From Chitinophagaceae bacterium (GTDB lineage: Bacteria > Bacteroidota > Bacteroidia > Chitinophagales > Chitinophagaceae), in the NCBI GenBank assembly GCA_021299175.1, contig JAJTFY010000010.1, positions 1-44,342 of the forward strand: a stretch of 44,342 nucleotides of DNA. Direction: 5' to 3'. Shown piece after piece: positions 42,066-44,342 of the stretch. Under the pieces are notes generated by a model, which saw nothing but the letters and a program-made list of their open reading frames with translations, did no database searches and had not been told where the DNA came from. Position 1 is the first letter of the stretch. Each line of letters begins with the position of its first letter. Both the position numbers and the translations under genes were made by a program.

Positions 42066-43025
42066 ATGGCGAAAATAATAGGTGTCTTGCACGGCAAGGA
42101 AAGATCGTTCCCAGAGGCGCTGGTAAAAAGGATCAATGAAAAGAAAATCAAAGGCATTTCAGCAGCACCTGTAAAAATTGACAAGGTCATCCAGGGCGAC
42201 CCTTCAGGATATGCTGTCATCATTGACAGAATATCCCAGGATGTTCCGTTTTACCGGGCCTTCCTGAAAAATGCTGCCATTTCTGGTACGGCTGTCATCA
42301 ATAATCCTTTCTGGTGGAGTGCAGATGAAAAATTTTTCAACAATGCATTGGCCACCAAAATTGGGGTGCCTGTCCCCAAGACCGTTATCCTGCCTTCAAG
42401 GGAGCTTCCAGATGATACTTCAGCTGAATCATTTTCCAACCTGACCTATCCCCTTGACTGGAAGGGCATCTTTGATTATGTGGGGTTCCCGGCATACATG
42501 AAACCATTTGCTGGTGGTGGGTGGAAAAATGTTTACCGTCTGAACGACATGGATGAGTTTTTTGAAAGACATGCGGAGACAGGTCAATTGGTCATGCTTT
42601 TGCAGGAAGAGATTGTATTTGAGGAATATTACCGCTGCTATTGCATCGGCAGAAAACATGTCCGCATCATGCCTTATGAGCCGCGCAACCCTCATCACCT
42701 CAGGTATGTTGCCAATTTCAAACCCTCAGCCAAAATGCTGAAGACCATGGAAGACATTGTATTGAAAATCAACAATCACCTTGGATATGATTTCAATACA
42801 GTTGAACTTGCCATCAGGGATGGCATTCCTTATGCGATTGATTTTTGCAACCCTGCCCCAGATGCAGACTTAAAAAGTGTTGGACAGGAAAATTTTGACT
42901 GGGTTGTGGAGACTTCAGCCAACTATGCTATCGAAGTTGCTGAAAACCTGAGAGAAAGTGCAGATAACCTCGCTTGGGGAGAGTACATCAAAAAAAGTGC
43001 TGCAGGCAAACCGCTAACCAAATAA
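42066..43025 (+). CDS. ATP-grasp domain protein, predicted amide-bond ligase
   Basis: The 319-residue product has an ATP-grasp fold: nucleotide-binding lysine region 'VGFPAYMKPFAGGGWKNVYRL', hinge 'VMLLQEEIVFEEYYRCYCIG', and metal-binding acidic and amide residues in 'NTVELAIRDGIPYAIDFCNPAPD'. Such enzymes activate a carboxylate as an acyl phosphate and join it to an amine. Which acid and amine are used is unknown. The protein is cytoplasmic. It is the first of at least three genes in one direction (GCS2-type ligase 13 bp downstream, amidotransferase after that), so it is probably part of a small biosynthetic pathway. The ATG 42066 has a near-match TAACTTAG about 24 bp upstream. Confidence 0.88.
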   Translation: MAKIIGVLHGKERSFPEALVKRINEKKIKGISAAPVKIDKVIQGDPSGYAVIIDRISQDVPFYRAFLKNAAISGTAVINNPFWWSADEKFFNNALATKIGVPVPKTVILPSRELPDDTSAESFSNLTYPLDWKGIFDYVGFPAYMKPFAGGGWKNVYRLNDMDEFFERHAETGQLVMLLQEEIVFEEYYRCYCIGRKHVRIMPYEPRNPHHLRYVANFKPSAKMLKTMEDIVLKINNHLGYDFNTVELAIRDGIPYAIDFCNPAPDADLKSVGQENFDWVVETSANYAIEVAENLRESADNLAWGEYIKKSAAGKPLTK

Positions 43026-43038
43026 AACACCATCCAAG

Positions 43039-44145
43039 ATGATCAACTATAAACAATTTACGGTCGGCATCGAAGAAGAATACATGGTCATTGATCCCGC
43101 AACCAAAGCGCTGATCAGCCATGAACAGAAAATCGTTGCTGAAGGTCAAAAAATCATCAGCGAAAAAGTCAAGGCAGAAATGCACCAGGCTGTGGTAGAA
43201 GTAGGTACCGATGTTTGTGACAACATCGAAGATGCCAAGCATGATATCTACAACCTCAGAAAAACCATCCATGGCATCGCTGAATCACTGGGATTCAGTG
43301 TCGGTGCTGCTGGAACACACCCTTTCAGCACCTGGCGCCAACAGCTGATCACGGACCATATCCGATACCAGGAAATTGTCAACGAGATGCAAGATGCCGC
43401 CAGATCCAATTTGATCTTTGGGCTCCACGTGCATGTTGGCATGCCCTCGAAGGAAATGGCCATTCACATTGCCAACTCGGCAAGGTATTTTCTACCCCAT
43501 GTGTTTGCCTTGAGTGCCAACTCCCCTTTTTGGGAAGGCCGTGTTACAGGATTCAAATCCTACAGAACAAAGGTGTTTGACAAGTTTCCAAGAACAGGGA
43601 TACCCGATTATTTTGACAGTTATAGCGCCTACGAGAATTATGTAAACCTGCTCATCAAAACCAATTGCATAGACAATGCAAAAAAAATCTGGTGGGATCT
43701 TAGGGTGCATCCATTTTATGGAACAGTTGAATTCAGGGTATGTGATGTGCCCCTCACTGTTGATGAAACGGTTGGCTTCGCAGCCTTGTTCCAGTGTATT
43801 TGTGCCAAGCTATTCAAACTCAGGGCCGCCAACCTGAACTTCATGATTTATCCCAGGGCACTGGTGAATGAAAACAAATGGCGCGCTTCCCGTTATGGCA
43901 TTGATGACAAGCTCATTGATTTTGGAAAAGAGCAGGAAGTAAACACCAGGGCATTGATCCTTGAGCTCCTTGATTTTATTGATGATGTGGTGGATGAACT
44001 GGGCTGCAGGGAAGCGCTTAAAAGTATTACCACCATTTTGGAGAAAGGTACAGGAGCGGACAGACAACTGGAAGTATACAACGAAACCAAGAGTTTTGAG
44101 GCGGTGGCCGCCTATATCGAATCCAAGTTTCTTGGCAGCCTTTGA
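43039..44145 (+). CDS. GCS2-type carboxylate-amine ligase (YbdK family)
   Basis: The 368-residue product belongs to the glutamate-cysteine-ligase family 2, glutamine-synthetase-like fold. Motifs: 'FTVGIEEEYMVIDPATK' (metal-binding Glu residues), 'GAAGTHPFSTW', 'LIFGLHVHVGMP', 'ALSANSPFWEGRVTGFKSYR', 'PRTGIPDYF' and 'DLRVHPFYGTVEFRVCDVPL'. Characterised members ligate glutamate to cysteine weakly or make other amides, and many are uncharacterised. Here it lies between an ATP-grasp enzyme and a class-I amidotransferase, so it probably makes an amide in a dedicated pathway rather than glutathione; glutathione biosynthesis genes proper are not seen. It starts 13 bp after the ATP-grasp gene. Confidence 0.9.
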   Translation: MINYKQFTVGIEEEYMVIDPATKALISHEQKIVAEGQKIISEKVKAEMHQAVVEVGTDVCDNIEDAKHDIYNLRKTIHGIAESLGFSVGAAGTHPFSTWRQQLITDHIRYQEIVNEMQDAARSNLIFGLHVHVGMPSKEMAIHIANSARYFLPHVFALSANSPFWEGRVTGFKSYRTKVFDKFPRTGIPDYFDSYSAYENYVNLLIKTNCIDNAKKIWWDLRVHPFYGTVEFRVCDVPLTVDETVGFAALFQCICAKLFKLRAANLNFMIYPRALVNENKWRASRYGIDDKLIDFGKEQEVNTRALILELLDFIDDVVDELGCREALKSITTILEKGTGADRQLEVYNETKSFEAVAAYIESKFLGSL

Positions 44146-44147
44146 TG

Positions 44148-44155
44148 TACCTTTG
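44148..44155 (+). promoter_or_regulatory. TAnnTTTG element before the amidotransferase gene
   Basis: TACCTTTG lies between the GCS2 stop and the next ATG (9 bp downstream of it). The extended sequence TACCTTTGTAGAC is the same as before valS. It suggests a separate start for the third gene although the genes look like an operon. Confidence 0.5.
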
Positions 44156-44163
44156 TAGACGAA

Positions 44164-44342
44164 ATGAAGAAGATCAGGATTGCCATATTGGACCTCTATG
44201 ATGGTCAGCAGAATGAGGGAATGCGGTGCATCAGGGAAATGTTGTTGCGCATGAATACAAACCACCACCATAGACTTGAATGGGAGGAATTTCAGGTGCG
44301 CAACAAGCAGGAATTGCCCTCGTTGGAGTTTGACATTTACCT
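44164..44342 (+). CDS. Class-I glutamine amidotransferase-like protein (start only)
   Basis: Only the first 59 residues lie in the window: 'MKKIRIAILDLYDGQQNEGM' followed by 'RCIREMLLRM' and 'LEWEEFQVRNKQELPSLEFD'. The beginning looks like the first strand and helix of a GMP-synthase-like class-I amidotransferase domain, as found in proteins next to GCS2 and ATP-grasp amidoligases in other Bacteroidota. The catalytic Cys and His would be beyond the window. It is not in the ORF track because it runs off the end. A chance reading frame is unlikely given the fit with the promoter element and the neighbours. Confidence 0.7.
   Translation, partial: MKKIRIAILDLYDGQQNEGMRCIREMLLRMNTNHHHRLEWEEFQVRNKQELPSLEFDIY

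Overview
The window looks like a chromosomal segment of a Bacteroidota bacterium, most likely from the Chitinophagaceae or a close relative. The evidence is the recurring promoter-like motif TAnnTTTG close upstream of genes, the near absence of Shine-Dalgarno sites, a TonB-dependent receptor with a carboxypeptidase-like N-terminal domain, and the protein sequences themselves. I see no insertion sequence, integrase, phage gene or CRISPR array. The taxonomic call is from pattern recognition, not from a search.

Layout. 13-1788: a membrane protein with leucine-rich-repeat-like and chitobiase-C-like domains, related to heme proteins but lacking their heme domain. 1914-14293: housekeeping genes. 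These are dnaG (primase) convergent with priA (helicase), both with TTG starts; a PlsC-type acyltransferase divergent from mtaB (tRNA methylthiotransferase); a small secreted protein; valS broken by an internal deletion; a 39-residue membrane protein not in the ORF track; a protein with an eRF1/Pelota-like look; an exonuclease/GIY-YIG nuclease fusion; clpS behind a tRNA-Val(GAC).

14474-31596: a large accessory block of the type common in Planctomycetes and some Bacteroidota. A DUF1501 protein and a diheme DUF1549/DUF1553 protein are read leftward. Divergent from them runs a nine-gene operon: beta-propeller/HEAT/cytochrome c protein, DUF4432 epimerase-like protein, cupin (phosphomannose-isomerase-like), SGNH/propeller/HEAT/cytochrome c protein, ThuA-like protein, two xylose-isomerase-like TIM barrels, a Gfo/Idh/MocA dehydrogenase and a DUF1080 protein. 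It ends at a strong terminator. Together they suggest oxidation of sugars or glycosides through 3-keto intermediates, with periplasmic c-type cytochromes taking up electrons. The substrate cannot be read from the sequence, and no transporter is encoded in the block.

31638-41955: tRNA-Val(UAC); a TonB-dependent receptor overlapping tail-to-tail with a HEXXH-peptidase/propeller/outer-membrane-barrel protein; a PrsW-family membrane protease with a GNAT acetyltransferase; ahcY, also broken by an internal deletion; a 9-bp tandem repeat present in both orientations; pdxJ; a DUF2911 protein; and, on the minus strand, an esterase. 42066-44342: an ATP-grasp enzyme, a GCS2-type carboxylate-amine ligase and the start of a class-I glutamine amidotransferase, a likely amide- or peptide-forming system cut by the window end.

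The strongest oddity is that two housekeeping genes, valS and ahcY, each lack a short conserved stretch (about 55 and 76 bp by comparison with the family) and shift frame at the gap. This may be an assembly fault or real lesions; no recoding could restore the missing codons.
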